A stretch of DNA of 61,399 nt from an uncultured Dialister sp. (GTDB lineage: Bacteria; Bacillota_C; Negativicutes; Veillonellales; Dialisteraceae): the NCBI GenBank assembly GCA_900557365.1, contig UPXR01000005.1, forward strand, positions 1 through 61,399, given 5' to 3'. Below the pieces are notes generated by a model. It saw nothing but the letters and a program-made list of their open reading frames with translations, searched no databases and was not told where the DNA came from. Positions within the stretch are counted from its first letter, which is position 1, and each line of letters starts with the position of its first letter. The translations under genes and the position numbers were made by a program. Positions 42,033 to 51,657 of the stretch are shown piece by piece.

Positions 42033-42428
42033 TTATTTTACGTTTTCGTTGATGAAATCAATAACTTTCTTGGTCGGGGTGCCAGGTGTGAAGATTTCCT
42101 TTACGCCAGCAGCCTTCAGGCCGGGGATATCGCCAGCAGGAATTACGCCGCCGCCGATTACGAGAACGTCGCCCATTCCCTTAGCTTTCAGTGCTTCTAC
42201 AACTTCCGGGAAGAGGGTGTTGTGAGCGCCGGAGAGCAGGGACAGAGCTACAACGTTAACGTCTTCTGCATCTGCTGCTTCAACGATCTGAGCAACGGTC
42301 TGACGAAGACCGGTGTAAATTACTTCCATGCCTGCATCACGAAGTGCGCGAGCGATAACCTTTGCGCCACGATCATGTCCATCAAGACCCGGTTTTGCAA
42401 CGAGTACTCTGATACGTTTTTCTGCCAT
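42033..42428 (-). CDS. Methylmalonyl-CoA mutase, B12-binding small subunit
   Basis: A 131-residue stand-alone cobalamin-binding domain. The base-off DxHxxG motif is [13 protein letters not shown] (about 13-25), followed by ALSLLSGAH and [11 protein letters not shown]. It supplies adenosylcobalamin to the separately encoded catalytic subunit 49 nt upstream. Splitting the mutase in two genes is known from several anaerobes and archaea. Confidence 0.95.
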   Translation of the reverse strand: MAEKRIRVLVAKPGLDGHDRGAKVIARALRDAGMEVIYTGLRQTVAQIVEAADAEDVNVVALSLLSGAHNTLFPEVVEALKAKGMGDVLVIGGGVIPAGDIPGLKAAGVKEIFTPGTPTKKVIDFINENVK

Positions 42429-42477
42429 TGTTAATTACCTCCAGAAATATTATGGATATCGAATGTCGATAATCTAA

Positions 42478-44124
42478 TTAAAGTGTGTTGTGCGGCTTGT
42501 ATTCGCCGAATACCTTACGGAGTACTCCGCAGATTTCGCCGAGGGAGCAGTAAGCACGAACGCAGTCCAGGATAACCGGCATCAGGTTGACGGATTCATC
42601 AGCAGCTGCAACTTCCAGCTTCTTCAGTTCTTCAGCAACCTTTGCATTGTCGCGGTTTGCCTTAACTTCAGCGAGTTTCTTCTTCTGGAATTCACCAGCG
42701 GATGCATCAACCTTCAGCAGGCCTTCAACCGGCGGTTCTTCCATGGTGAACTTGTTGACGCCAACGATGGTCTTTTCGCCGGATTCAACAGCCATCTGCC
42801 AAGCATAAGCAGAATCCTGAATTTCTTTCTGGATGTAGCCTTTATCAATAGCTTCTACAGCGCCGCCCATTTCATCAATCTTCCTGATGTATTCCTTAGC
42901 TTCAGCTTCGATAGCGTTGGTCAGAGCTTCTACATAGTAGGAGCCGCCGAGCGGATCGACTACATCAGCCAGGCCGGATTCGTATGCAACGATCTGCTGG
43001 GTACGCAGAGCGATGGTTACGGATTCAGTGGTCGGCAGAGCCAGAGCTTCATCACGGGAGTTGGTGTGCAGGGACTGGGTTCCGCCCATAACTGCTGCAG
43101 CGGTCTGAAGAGCAACACGGATGATGTTGTTGTTCGGCTGCTGAGCGGTCAGCATGGAGCCTGCTGTCTGGGTGTGGAAACGCAGCTTCATGGACTTATC
43201 CTTCTGAGCATGGAATCTTTCCTTGAGGATGGTAGCCCACAGACGGCGGGAAGCACGGAACTTAGCTACTTCTTCGAGTACATTGTTGTGAGCGTTCCAG
43301 AAGAAGGACAGACGGCCTGCGAAGTCATCGATGTGCATGCCGGCTTTCAGAGCTGCTTCGATGTATGCGATACCATCAGCGATGGTGAATGCGATTTCCT
43401 GAGCAGCGGTGGAACCAGCTTCACGGATGTGGTAGCCGGAAATGGAGATGGTGTTCCACTTCGGTACGTTCTTGGAGCAGTATTCGAAAATGTTGGTAAT
43501 CAGACGCATGGACGGCTTAACCGGGAAAATGTAGGTGCCGCGTGCTGCGTATTCCTTCAGAATATCGTTCTGAATGGTGCCGCGGAGCTGATCAGCCGGT
43601 ACGCCCTGCTTTTCAGCAACAGCGATGTACATAGCGAGCAGTACGGAAGCCGGTGCGTTGATGGTCATGGAGGTGGAAACTTTGCCGAGATCGATCTGAT
43701 CGAAGAGGATTTCCATATCTTTCAGGGTATCGATAGCAACGCCTACCTTACCAACTTCGCCTTCAGCCATCTTGTCATCGGAGTCATAGCCGATCTGGGT
43801 CGGAAGGTCGAATGCGCAGGAGAGGCCGGATCCGCCGTTAGCGATCAGGTAACGATAACGCTTGTTGGATTCTTCAGCGGTAGCGAAGCCAGCGTACATA
43901 CGCATGGTCCAGAGTTTGCCGCGGTACATGGTCGGCTGTACGCCGCGGGTGTAAGGATATTCACCCGGGAAACCGAGGTCTCTTTCATAATCAAAGCCTT
44001 CCAGGTCGAGAGGGGTGTACAGGTTCTTGTGTGCAAGCCCAATTCTTTCCGGATGTTTAGCAACCTGTTTTGCATATTCTGCATTGTAGGCATCAAGTTT
44101 AGCTTTCAGGGATTCGTTAGACAT
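42478..44124 (-). CDS. Methylmalonyl-CoA mutase, catalytic large subunit
   Basis: A 548-residue TIM-barrel subunit that rearranges succinyl-CoA and (R)-methylmalonyl-CoA by a radical route. Recognisable stretches are [20 protein letters not shown] (CoA and substrate loop), [42 protein letters not shown] and [17 protein letters not shown]. It lacks a B12-binding domain, which is the following gene. It is the first gene of the mcm-meaB-mce-mmd unit. Confidence 0.96.
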   Translation of the reverse strand: MSNESLKAKLDAYNAEYAKQVAKHPERIGLAHKNLYTPLDLEGFDYERDLGFPGEYPYTRGVQPTMYRGKLWTMRMYAGFATAEESNKRYRYLIANGGSGLSCAFDLPTQIGYDSDDKMAEGEVGKVGVAIDTLKDMEILFDQIDLGKVSTSMTINAPASVLLAMYIAVAEKQGVPADQLRGTIQNDILKEYAARGTYIFPVKPSMRLITNIFEYCSKNVPKWNTISISGYHIREAGSTAAQEIAFTIADGIAYIEAALKAGMHIDDFAGRLSFFWNAHNNVLEEVAKFRASRRLWATILKERFHAQKDKSMKLRFHTQTAGSMLTAQQPNNNIIRVALQTAAAVMGGTQSLHTNSRDEALALPTTESVTIALRTQQIVAYESGLADVVDPLGGSYYVEALTNAIEAEAKEYIRKIDEMGGAVEAIDKGYIQKEIQDSAYAWQMAVESGEKTIVGVNKFTMEEPPVEGLLKVDASAGEFQKKKLAEVKANRDNAKVAEELKKLEVAAADESVNLMPVILDCVRAYCSLGEICGVLRKVFGEYKPHNTL

Positions 44125-44392
44125 GAGTTCATCTTCCTCCTAAAAAAGTAAGTAACTTTTCGGAAGCTCCCGTAAATTATCGGCGGCGCCTTTCCGGTCT
44201 TCTCACCGTTTCCGGTATTTGCTTCCTTATTAAGAACTCTTAATCGATGGCCGGCACTGCAGAAGCCCTGCAGCGCCTTTCATCGGTTGGAGTGCTTTGG
44301 TATATGAAACTGCTGAGCAGTTATCACCATAAATTATTATATCTGATTTGGGTTATTTGTAAAGTATTTAAGGTTTCTTTAATCCTTACAAA
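44125..44392. other. Leader and intergenic region of the mutase operon
   Basis: A 268-nt gap. It holds the mutase promoter close to the CoA-transferase stop and an imperfect stem GGCACTGCAG/CTGCAGCGCC (about 44253-44277) in the leader. No coding frame is convincing. The leader of about 200 nt leaves room for regulation that I cannot identify. Confidence 0.5.
44336..44363 (-). promoter_or_regulatory. Promoter of the mutase-decarboxylase operon
   Basis: On the minus strand TTTACA (44358-44363), 16 nt, then TATAAT (44336-44341). Confidence 0.75.
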
Positions 44393-45940
44393 TTATTTCT
44401 TGAAGTGCATATCGCCGGTTTCGGCAAGGCTTTCATGGAAAGCAAATGCTTCCTTCAGCATATGCGGTGTCTGGGTCGGGCCGCAGTTAGCGAGTGCTCT
44501 TTCATAGTAATCCATGAGCTGATCTCTGAAGGACGGATGAGCAACGTTGTTGATGATAACCTTTGCTCTTTCCTTCGGGGACAGGCCGCGGACATCTGCA
44601 ACACCCTGTTCGGAGATGAATACATGGGTGTCGTGTTCGGTGTGGTCTACATGAGAGCACATCGGAACTACTGCAGAAATCTTGCCGCCCTTTGTTGTGC
44701 TGTGGCAGAAGAAGCAGGACAGGAATGCGTTGCGGGCAAAGTCGCCGGATCCGCCGATACCGTTCATCAGTTTGGTGCCGGTAACGTGGGTGGAGTTTAC
44801 ATGGCCGTAGATATCCATTTCCAGAGCGGTGTTCATGCCGATAACGCCGATGCGGCGGACAACTTCACCGTTGTTGGAAATTTCCTGCGGACGGAGAACG
44901 ATCTTCTTGCTGTATTCGCCGATGTTTGCATAGAAGCGTTTCAGTCCTTCCGGGGACGGGGACAGGGATGTACCGGAAATCATATCGATCTTATCTCTGT
45001 CGATCAGGTCGAACATGCCGTCCTGAATAACTTCGGTGTATACGGAAAGGTTCTTGAAGTTGGATTCAACAAGGCCGTGAATAACAGCATTTGCTACGTT
45101 GCCTACACCGGACTGCAGCGGGAGCAGGTTTTCCGGAAGTCTGCCGTGCTTTACTTCATTGGTCAGGAATTCTACCAGGTTGTTGCCCATTGCTTCAGCA
45201 TCGTCATCGAGCGGAGCCAGTGCACGGGTTACATCCGGGAGATCGCACGGAACTACTGCAACGATCTTTGCGGGATCGCAGGGGATGTACGGGGTGCCTA
45301 CGCGGTCGCCTGCATGTACGATCGGAATCGGTTCGCAGAAAGGCGGATTCTTACGCATGTAAATATCAGCCATGCCTGCGAGTTCCAGCGGCTGGGTGGT
45401 GTTGACTTCGACAATAACTTTCTTTGCAGTGTCAACAAATACCGGAGAGTTGCCGATTGCGGTGGTCGGGTAAAGTTCCCCGTTCGGTCCGATCTTGCAG
45501 ACTTCTACAACTGCATAGTCCGGGCCGTAAACTCTTTCACCCTTATAGTTGGTGAAGAAGCCTGCGCGGATCTGCTGAGCTACATGAGACAGGTGAAGAT
45601 CGAAATAGTTAATCTGGCCTGCGTTGATAGCCTTTCTCAGGTTGGAATTTGTCTGATAAGGCATACGGTTTCTGATGCCGTTGACAGCAACCAGTTCAGA
45701 GTCGATCTGGGAACCTGTGGAAGCGCCGGACCAGATATCTACCTGGAACGGGGTTTCTTTCATACGTTCAGCCAGTTCATGCATGGTGATTTTCGGATAG
45801 CCGCAGGGTGTAAATCCGGAAATACCAATAATGTCGCCCTGCTGGAACATCTGTGCAGCAGTTTTTCCGTCGCAGATTTTGGACAGAAGATCTTTGTCTT
45901 CAATTCTGCTCAGAAATTCACTATCATTGGTGTCGATCAT
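44393..45940 (-). CDS. Succinyl-CoA:acetate/propionate CoA-transferase
   Basis: A 515-residue member of the acetyl-CoA hydrolase/transferase (Cat1/ScpC) family. Motifs include GDIIGISGFTPCGYPK, GNSPVFVDTAKKVIVEVNTTQPLELAG, GVGNVANAVIHGL, and the late GGSGDFARNAFLSCFF and FISEQGVADVRGLSPKERA. It would move CoA from propionyl-CoA to succinate and so feed the mutase pathway; acetate is also possible. The ATG at 45940 has GGGAGG nine nt upstream; the ATG at 45949 touches the ribosome binding site. It has its own promoter and long leader. Confidence 0.94.
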   Translation of the reverse strand: MIDTNDSEFLSRIEDKDLLSKICDGKTAAQMFQQGDIIGISGFTPCGYPKITMHELAERMKETPFQVDIWSGASTGSQIDSELVAVNGIRNRMPYQTNSNLRKAINAGQINYFDLHLSHVAQQIRAGFFTNYKGERVYGPDYAVVEVCKIGPNGELYPTTAIGNSPVFVDTAKKVIVEVNTTQPLELAGMADIYMRKNPPFCEPIPIVHAGDRVGTPYIPCDPAKIVAVVPCDLPDVTRALAPLDDDAEAMGNNLVEFLTNEVKHGRLPENLLPLQSGVGNVANAVIHGLVESNFKNLSVYTEVIQDGMFDLIDRDKIDMISGTSLSPSPEGLKRFYANIGEYSKKIVLRPQEISNNGEVVRRIGVIGMNTALEMDIYGHVNSTHVTGTKLMNGIGGSGDFARNAFLSCFFCHSTTKGGKISAVVPMCSHVDHTEHDTHVFISEQGVADVRGLSPKERAKVIINNVAHPSFRDQLMDYYERALANCGPTQTPHMLKEAFAFHESLAETGDMHFKK

Positions 45941-46045
45941 TACTATCATCCTCCCAAAAATGAAAAATAATATCAAAAGGCCATGGCTTCAGTTTTCAGG
46001 CTGATGCAAGCCGCAGCACTTTTTACCCATAAAAAACGCAGTCCC

Positions 46046-46105
46046 TTAAATGACGCTTATTAAAATGGAGGTTGTCTTAAGATTATAAAATTCCATCACA
46101 ATCAT
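46046..46105 (-). CDS. Candidate 19-residue leader peptide
   Basis: A short frame, MIVMEFYNLKTTSILISVI, in the CoA-transferase leader. It is preceded by AAGGAGG at 8-nt spacing, one of the best ribosome binding sites in the window. A second tiny frame (MGKKCCGLHQPEN) follows before the transferase start. Whether either is translated is unknown. Confidence 0.35.
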   Translation of the reverse strand: MIVMEFYNLKTTSILISVI

Positions 46106-46417
46106 AAGAAAACCCTCCTTCTGCGAGATTTAAGCATGACTGCCCCGTAAAGTTTTCCTTTACCTTCATTATTATAACACATTTTAATAAATTTGAACGC
46201 TGAAAACAGTCTTTTCGCTTTTCAAATTCCTTTAAGGGGGATATAAATAATTCCTATTGGACAAATTATATTTTCTCCCATTCATAACTTCCCTCTCAAG
46301 GAATCCCTCATTTCTCCGGAGGCCGGCATTAAACGGAAAATAGGCACATCCTTTTAAAACATATTGAAATACCTAAATTTTTCTCCCGGCCGTACTCCGA
46401 CGCCGGAGCTCTGCCTG
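46106..46417. other. Intergenic region between the CoA-transferase and O-antigen ligase genes
   Basis: It contains the transferase promoter (extended -10 TGTTATAAT, minus strand, 46171-46179) and the start of its leader. Otherwise it is A/T-rich with no coding frame that I trust and no clear terminator for the ligase-like gene. Confidence 0.5.
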
Positions 46418-47629
46418 TTATTCTCTGATCCGGGATACGCACAGCGCGGAAAGGCTCCAGAAAATAAAGGAAATGCACCGGGAAAAGAGAATATGATCCG
46501 AAAGGCCGATGACAGCCATGGCCATCACCATCAGTATGCCGGATAATCCGAGCGTCCTGGTGATGCCCCTGCCCTCTCTGTAATTTCTGTAGGAAAGAAC
46601 GCCCTGCCCCAGGAAGAAGGCCAGATAGCAGATTCCGCCGGGAATCCCCACTTCCGCCGGCATATTCAGATAAAGATTATGGGCATGAAAAATAAGGACA
46701 TTCTCCTCCTGAATGAAAAAGTTGTAGTCCGGATAGGCCAGGAAATAACTTCCCCAGCCCACGCCGAGCAGAGGATGCTCCTCAATCATCGCCATCGTGC
46801 TTTCCCACAGGGCAAACCGCAGCGAAACACTCGTATCCTCTCCCGAAAACAGAGACAGGAACCGTTCCGTAACCTGCCCGTGATAGACAAGAAGGACAGC
46901 CGGAGCCAGGAGAAAAAGAAATCCGAACCGTTTGTCATAGAACAGCGTCAGTCCGAGGACAATAGCCCCCAGGGAAAGCCAGGCTCCCCGGGAATAAGTC
47001 AGCACAAGACAGATGAAAAAAGCCAGTCCGGGAACAGCATACATTACCTTATCCTTCCATCTGCGGGCAGACAATATAAAAGGAACCAGTACGCTGATGA
47101 TCATCAGGAGATATCCTCCGAAAAGATTCGGATTTTCCAGAGTGGAATACATCCGTCTTTTCAAAAGGGGAAAACGTTCCGGGTCCACCCAGCTCTGCGC
47201 AGTCAGGTCTGCTGTCATTTCCGATATATTCGCATACTGAAAGAATCCGTACAGAGCCACTGCCACCGCCCCGAAAAGGAAGGCATAAAGCGCTCTTTCC
47301 TTTTCCTTTTCCGTGGAAACAAGAGAGTAAACCATCACATAGAGAACACCGTACAGAAAGGGCTGAAATGCCCAATTGGCCAGTGAAAATCCGACATCCG
47401 GAGAAACAAATCCGGAAAGAAGCGCACAGCCCAGAAAGACTGTCCCCAGCTGCCAGAACGGAGGCAGGCGAAAGTACTTCTTTCCCCCGAAACGGCACAG
47501 GACCGCCCAGCCCAGAGCAGCCGGCACCAGCACCGCATAAAAAGCAAACGGATGCAGAGGCAGCGCAAAAAGCACCGCATAAAGCAAGTACAGAATATTT
47601 TTCTCCCTGCATAAATTCCTTACAGACAT
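46418..47629 (-). CDS. O-antigen ligase family membrane protein
   Basis: A 403-residue polytopic protein with about ten membrane segments. The Wzy_C region is marked by NPNLFGGYLLMI, LVLTYSRGAWLSL, the long loop with LRFALWESTMAMIEEHPLLGVGWGSYFLAYPDYNF and HAHNLYLNMPAEVGIPGGICYL. Such proteins join O-antigen or other glycans to lipid A or to proteins, or polymerise them; which applies is unclear. It supports an outer membrane. The ATG at 47629 follows GGGAGGAA. Confidence 0.88.
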   Translation of the reverse strand: MSVRNLCREKNILYLLYAVLFALPLHPFAFYAVLVPAALGWAVLCRFGGKKYFRLPPFWQLGTVFLGCALLSGFVSPDVGFSLANWAFQPFLYGVLYVMVYSLVSTEKEKERALYAFLFGAVAVALYGFFQYANISEMTADLTAQSWVDPERFPLLKRRMYSTLENPNLFGGYLLMIISVLVPFILSARRWKDKVMYAVPGLAFFICLVLTYSRGAWLSLGAIVLGLTLFYDKRFGFLFLLAPAVLLVYHGQVTERFLSLFSGEDTSVSLRFALWESTMAMIEEHPLLGVGWGSYFLAYPDYNFFIQEENVLIFHAHNLYLNMPAEVGIPGGICYLAFFLGQGVLSYRNYREGRGITRTLGLSGILMVMAMAVIGLSDHILFSRCISFIFWSLSALCVSRIRE

Positions 47630-47669
47630 GATTCCTCCCTCATAACCGTCAAACTCTTCTTTCACCATC

Positions 47670-47698
47670 ATTATATAAAAGGAAATGTTCCGGAGCAA
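47670..47698 (-). promoter_or_regulatory. Promoter for the O-antigen ligase-like gene
   Basis: On the minus strand TTGCTC (47693-47698), 17 nt, then TATAAT (47670-47675). Confidence 0.6.
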
Positions 47699-47754
47699 TT
47701 GATGAATGCATTTACCGGGGCCTGCCTTTCGCAGTAGAATAAATGCAAATAAAT

Positions 47755-47787
47755 TTTACAAAGTTTAAAAGAAATTTACAAAGTTTA
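47755..47787 (+). repeat. Direct repeat TTTACAAAGTTTA, two copies 20 nt apart
   Basis: Identical 13-mers at 47755-47767 and 47775-47787, just ahead of the DUF4405 gene. Two helical turns apart and A/T-rich, they look like binding sites for a dimeric regulator. Confidence 0.7.
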
Positions 47788-47807
47788 TCTTGATGAAGGA
47801 GGGCATC

Positions 47808-48440
47808 ATGAATAAAAGAATCATTCTGGAAATCGCCTTGCTGGGCGTCATCCTTTCTCTTATCAACTACCGCTATGTGGGAAACTGGGGACACGAATCT
47901 CTCGCTGCAGTCTTCTTCTGCCTGTTTCTGATTCATACATGGTTTAACCGAAGATGGTACTCCTCTCTTTTCCGAGGACGCTGGAACAAAATGCGGATAC
48001 TGACTGCGGCCGTTGACTTTTTCCTGATTGCATCTTTTATTTCCGTCATCGGAATAGGGATTTTCATTTCCAAGCAGGTCCCTGTTCTGAGCGAGGGTAT
48101 GCGTTGGCTCCATCCGGTTCATAAAGCAGCCGGATACTCCATGCTGATTGCCCTGGGCCTCCATGTGGGCCTCCACTGGCAGCTTATGCTTCCGAAAATC
48201 AAAAAGCTCCTGCCGAAGATCCCCGATTTTCTGATGAAAGCCGCTGCACTCCTCCTCGTGGCGGGCGGTGCTTATTATTCTGATCTTTTCAGCATAGGAA
48301 GCCGTCTTCTCATGCTTTCCGTTCCCAAGAACCCGAACCTTCCGTCCGGCTATTTTCCCTTTGTCTTTGCCCACTTCCTGATTCTTTCCATGTACGGAGT
48401 CATCGCCTACTATTTCCAGAAGATGCTGAAAAAGCTCTGA
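47808..48440 (+). CDS. DUF4405-like membrane protein
   Basis: A 210-residue protein with about six membrane helices. His residues in IHTWFNRRW, LHPVHKAAGY and LGLHVGLHW lie in or near helices, as in cytochrome-b-type haem membrane proteins and the DUF4405 family. It may take part in membrane redox chemistry, but the partner is unknown. The ATG at 47808 has GAAGGAGGG upstream. It stands alone on the plus strand. Confidence 0.75.
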   Translation: MNKRIILEIALLGVILSLINYRYVGNWGHESLAAVFFCLFLIHTWFNRRWYSSLFRGRWNKMRILTAAVDFFLIASFISVIGIGIFISKQVPVLSEGMRWLHPVHKAAGYSMLIALGLHVGLHWQLMLPKIKKLLPKIPDFLMKAAALLLVAGGAYYSDLFSIGSRLLMLSVPKNPNLPSGYFPFVFAHFLILSMYGVIAYYFQKMLKKL

Positions 48441-48480
48441 TTCAGAAATAAGATATCGGCAAAATCAAAATAAACCCATC

Positions 48481-48525
48481 CGCAATGAGGCCTGTTCCCT
48501 GTAAGCCGGGGCAGGCCTCATTGCA
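48481..48525. terminator. Large hairpin after the DUF4405 gene
   Basis: GCAATGAGGCCTG and CAGGCCTCATTGC form a 13-bp perfect stem with a smaller stem inside. No T tract follows on either strand, so termination efficiency is uncertain. Confidence 0.45.
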
Positions 48526-48629
48526 TGATCTGTCCGCAGTCCGTCACCTTTGACGTGCCGCTTTCCCCGGTTCTCCGGGGCATCGCTCCATCCGCCTCTC
48601 TGTCTTTCCGTCCTGCCTGAGCCCGGACA

Positions 48630-48673
48630 GCAAAAAAAGAAGCCTGCAGGAATGTTCTGCAGACTTCTTTTTA
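48630..48673 (-). terminator. Terminator after sstT copy 1
   Basis: AAAAAGAAG-CCTGCAG pairs with CTGCAGA-CTTCTTTTT. On the minus strand a run of T follows. Confidence 0.85.
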
Positions 48674-48697
48674 TTGAAGTTGTTGCAAGATCAAGAA

Positions 48698-49951
48698 TCA
48701 ATCGTGAAGACGCATATCATCCGGTCCCAGAGTTCCCTTGGCTCTTCTGTCCGCATATTCCGCAGTAGCGGTGAATACTACGTCGGAGGAGGAGTTCAGT
48801 GCGGTTTCGCACGCATCTTCCAGAACGGAAATGATGAAGCCGATCCCTACGACCTGCATGGCAATGTCATTGCCGATGCCGAAAGAAGCACAGGCTACGG
48901 GAATCAGAAGCAGGGAACCGCCGGCTACACCGGAAGTGCCGCATGCTCCCAGCGCCGACACAATGCAGAGCAGGAAGGCAGTGGGAAGATCCAGCGTAAT
49001 GCCCAGGGTATGAGCCGCTGCCAAAGCCATGACGGAAATGGTAACCGAAGCCCCGGCCATATTGACGGTGCATCCCAGCGGAATGGAAATCGTATACAGA
49101 TCCGGGTCCAGTCCCAAACGTTTGCAGAGCGCCAGATTTACCGGGATATTGGCTGCGGAGCTTCTGGTAAAGAACGCATAAACCGCACTTTCCCGGATGG
49201 CAGCCCAGATCAGCGGATACGGATTCCGGCGGGTCTTGGCAAAAACAATCAGCGGATTCATAACGAAAGCAACCAGCGCATAGGATATCATGAGGACACC
49301 GAGCAGATGAGCATAGCCGATCAAGGCGGAAACGCCGGCAGAGCCTACAGAGTCAGCTACCAGGCCCATGATGCCCAGCGGTGCGAAATGGATGACCCAG
49401 CTTACCACCTTGGTGATAGCCTTTGCAATATCTTCCAGATTCTGGCGGGTAGTGCCGCTCGCAGCGGTACGGAATGCCAGCCCGAGGATAATTGCCCATG
49501 CAAGGATGCCGATGTAGTTTGCATTCATCAAAGCACTGACCGGATTGTCCACGATGGACAGGATCAGATTATGAACGACCTGAATAATGCCGGAAGGAGG
49601 AGTCAGCTGCATATCCGGAGCAACTTCCAGCATGAGAGTTGTCGGGAAAAGGAAGGACATGGCAACGCCTACGATAGCTGCACAGAAAGTACCGATCATG
49701 TACAGAATGACAATCGGACGGATGCCTCCGGAAGCACTTTTCTTATTCTGGCTCATAGCATTCATAACCAGAAAGAAAACCAGAATCGGTGCGACTCCCT
49801 TCAGGGCCTTAACGAACAAATCCCCGAAAATCTTGACGGCAGGGATGGCCTGCGGGAAAAACAGCGCAATAATGATGCCGATCACAAGCCCGACAGCAAT
49901 CTGTTTAATCAGAGCGACATGTGCCACAAAATTCTTAAGTGCGTGTATCAA
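48698..49951 (-). CDS. sstT: Serine/threonine:sodium symporter SstT, copy 1
   Basis: A 417-residue DAACS-family transporter. It starts HVALIKQIAVGLVIGIIIALFFP and has the Ser-rich re-entrant loop FFTRSSAANIPVNLALCKRLG, IPLGCTVNMAGASVTI and SALGACGTSGVAGGSLLLIP. SstT takes up Ser and Thr with sodium. The start is a TTG at 49951 with GAGGAGG seven nt upstream. A second, very similar gene lies 278 nt upstream on the same strand. Confidence 0.95.
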   Translation of the reverse strand: MIHALKNFVAHVALIKQIAVGLVIGIIIALFFPQAIPAVKIFGDLFVKALKGVAPILVFFLVMNAMSQNKKSASGGIRPIVILYMIGTFCAAIVGVAMSFLFPTTLMLEVAPDMQLTPPSGIIQVVHNLILSIVDNPVSALMNANYIGILAWAIILGLAFRTAASGTTRQNLEDIAKAITKVVSWVIHFAPLGIMGLVADSVGSAGVSALIGYAHLLGVLMISYALVAFVMNPLIVFAKTRRNPYPLIWAAIRESAVYAFFTRSSAANIPVNLALCKRLGLDPDLYTISIPLGCTVNMAGASVTISVMALAAAHTLGITLDLPTAFLLCIVSALGACGTSGVAGGSLLLIPVACASFGIGNDIAMQVVGIGFIISVLEDACETALNSSSDVVFTATAEYADRRAKGTLGPDDMRLHD

Positions 49952-50012
49952 AATAGAACCTCCTCAATGAAATACCGGACCGCCGTCCGTTTTACATACT
50001 TAGTACGTGTAC

Positions 50013-50041
50013 ATTATACCCCCTGCAGCATATGCTTGCAA
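50013..50041 (-). promoter_or_regulatory. Promoter for sstT copy 1
   Basis: On the minus strand TTGCAA (50036-50041), 17 nt, then TATAAT (50013-50018). Confidence 0.8.
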
Positions 50042-50173
50042 TTCAATTATGATTGTATGAGTATTTAGCATAGGATGGTTCGTTTCCATGCAGCCAAAGA
50101 TACCGGCAGATGCATCCGCTGTTTTCCATCCGCATTCATTTCCTGCCGGTTCCCGTACTGCCGATCCGCCAAG

Positions 50174-50201
50174 AAAAAAGACCGCTCAAAGCGGTCTCTT
50201 T
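50174..50201 (-). terminator. Terminator after sstT copy 2
   Basis: AAAAAAGACCGCT and AGCGGTCTCTTT pair around CAA. On the minus strand TCTTTTTTC follows. Confidence 0.9.
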
Positions 50202-50229
50202 CCGGAGCTTTTTCTGTTTTTATTCCGGC

Positions 50230-51489
50230 TCATTCATCATGAGGCACCATATCTGCGGAAGTAATGGTTTCTCCGTTCTTTCTGCGGGCAGCCAGTTCCG
50301 CCGTCGCGGTGAAAAGCACATCCGAGGAAGAATTGAGCGCCGTTTCGCACGCATCTTCCAGAACGGAAATGATGAAGCCGATCCCCACGACCTGCATGGC
50401 AATATCATTGCCGATGCCGAAGGATGCACATGCCACCGGAATCAGGAGCAGGGAACCGCCGGCCACGCCCGATGCGCCGCAGGCCCCTACCGTGGACACA
50501 ATGCACAGAAGCAGTGCCGTCGGCAGATCCACATGGATTCCCAGCGTATTGGCTGCTGCCAATGCCAGTACGGAAATCGTGATGGAAGCACCGGCCATAT
50601 TGATCGTCGCTCCCAGCGGGATGGAAATCGTGAACAGATCCGGATTCAGGCGAAGACGCTTGCAAAGAGACAGATTGACCGGAATATTGGCTGCGGAACT
50701 TCTGGTAAAGAACGCATATGCCGCACTTTCCCGAAGGGTGGTCAGTACCAGCGGATACGGATTCTTATGCACCTTGAGGTACACAATGATCGGGTTCATG
50801 ACAAGAGCCACCAGGAAGTAGGAGCCGAGCAGCACGCCCAAAAGCTTTACATAGCCCAGAAGCGCTTCCAGACCGGAGGTTCCCACAGAATCAGCAACCA
50901 GGCCCATAATGCCCAGCGGTGCGAAGTGAATGATCCAGGTAACAACACGGGTGATGGCCTTTGCAATATCTTCCAGGCCGGTTCTTGTGGTTCCGCTGGC
51001 GCAGCCCCTCAAAGCCAGGCCGAGAATAATTGCCCACGCAAGAATTCCGATATAATTTGCATTCATCAGAGCGGAAACAGGGTTATCCACCACGGACAGA
51101 ATCAGGTTGTGCAGGACCTGTATAATGCCCGAAGGCGGAGCCAGCTTCGTATCCGGAGCAACCTGCAGAAGCAGATCGATCGGGAAAAGGAAAGACAGTG
51201 TGACGCCTACCAGCGAAGCCAGGAAGGTGCCGATCACATACAGCTCAATGATGGGCTTCATGCTTGTGTCCGCATCCTTCTTTCTCTGCGCCATCGCATT
51301 CATAACCAGGAAAAATACCAGGATCGGCGCTACGCCCTTCAATGCCTTGACGAAAAGATCCCCGAAAATCTTGACGGCGGGAATCGCCGGCGGGAAAAAT
51401 ACCGCAATAAGAATGCCGATCACCAGACCTACCGCGATCTGCTTGATCAGCGCGACTCTTTTCAGAGCCTCTGCAATCGATCTAAACAT
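50230..51489 (-). CDS. Serine/threonine:sodium symporter SstT, copy 2
   Basis: A 419-residue paralogue of the preceding SstT. The membrane core is nearly the same (FFTRSSAANIPVNLSLCKRL, IPLGATINMAGASITI, VGACGASGVAGGSLLLIP); the differences are mostly in loops and the C-terminus. The ATG at 51489 has GGAGGACTCTTACT upstream. It has its own long leader and terminator, so the two copies can be expressed under different conditions. Confidence 0.95.
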   Translation of the reverse strand: MFRSIAEALKRVALIKQIAVGLVIGILIAVFFPPAIPAVKIFGDLFVKALKGVAPILVFFLVMNAMAQRKKDADTSMKPIIELYVIGTFLASLVGVTLSFLFPIDLLLQVAPDTKLAPPSGIIQVLHNLILSVVDNPVSALMNANYIGILAWAIILGLALRGCASGTTRTGLEDIAKAITRVVTWIIHFAPLGIMGLVADSVGTSGLEALLGYVKLLGVLLGSYFLVALVMNPIIVYLKVHKNPYPLVLTTLRESAAYAFFTRSSAANIPVNLSLCKRLRLNPDLFTISIPLGATINMAGASITISVLALAAANTLGIHVDLPTALLLCIVSTVGACGASGVAGGSLLLIPVACASFGIGNDIAMQVVGIGFIISVLEDACETALNSSSDVLFTATAELAARRKNGETITSADMVPHDE

Positions 51490-51637
51490 AGTAAGAGTCC
51501 TCCTCTGGAACAAAAATCCCCATTTTGAAATTCAGTCATACTCTCCGAAAAGCAGGAACTTCCCCGGTTCCCGCTTTCCGAACCATTTTCTCCGTATCAT
51601 CCTCTCCCGCACAAAGTCTTCCCCCCGGATACACAAA

Positions 51638-51657
51638 AAGACGGCCTCCGCCGTCTT
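51638..51657 (-). terminator. Terminator in the leader of sstT copy 2
   Basis: AAGACGGC and GCCGTCTT pair around CTCC. On the minus strand TTTTTGTG follows. It stands about 150 nt before the sstT start and about 370 nt after the promoter, so it may be an attenuator or may end a separate small RNA. Confidence 0.75.

Noticed and set aside
44251..44280. GC-rich stem as a terminator of the CoA-transferase gene
   Set aside because: It lies downstream of the mutase promoter, has mismatches and no T tract on the minus strand, so I left it as a leader structure.
48465..48701. Minus-strand frame after the DUF4405 gene
   Set aside because: It overlaps two hairpins and shows no protein character or ribosome binding site.
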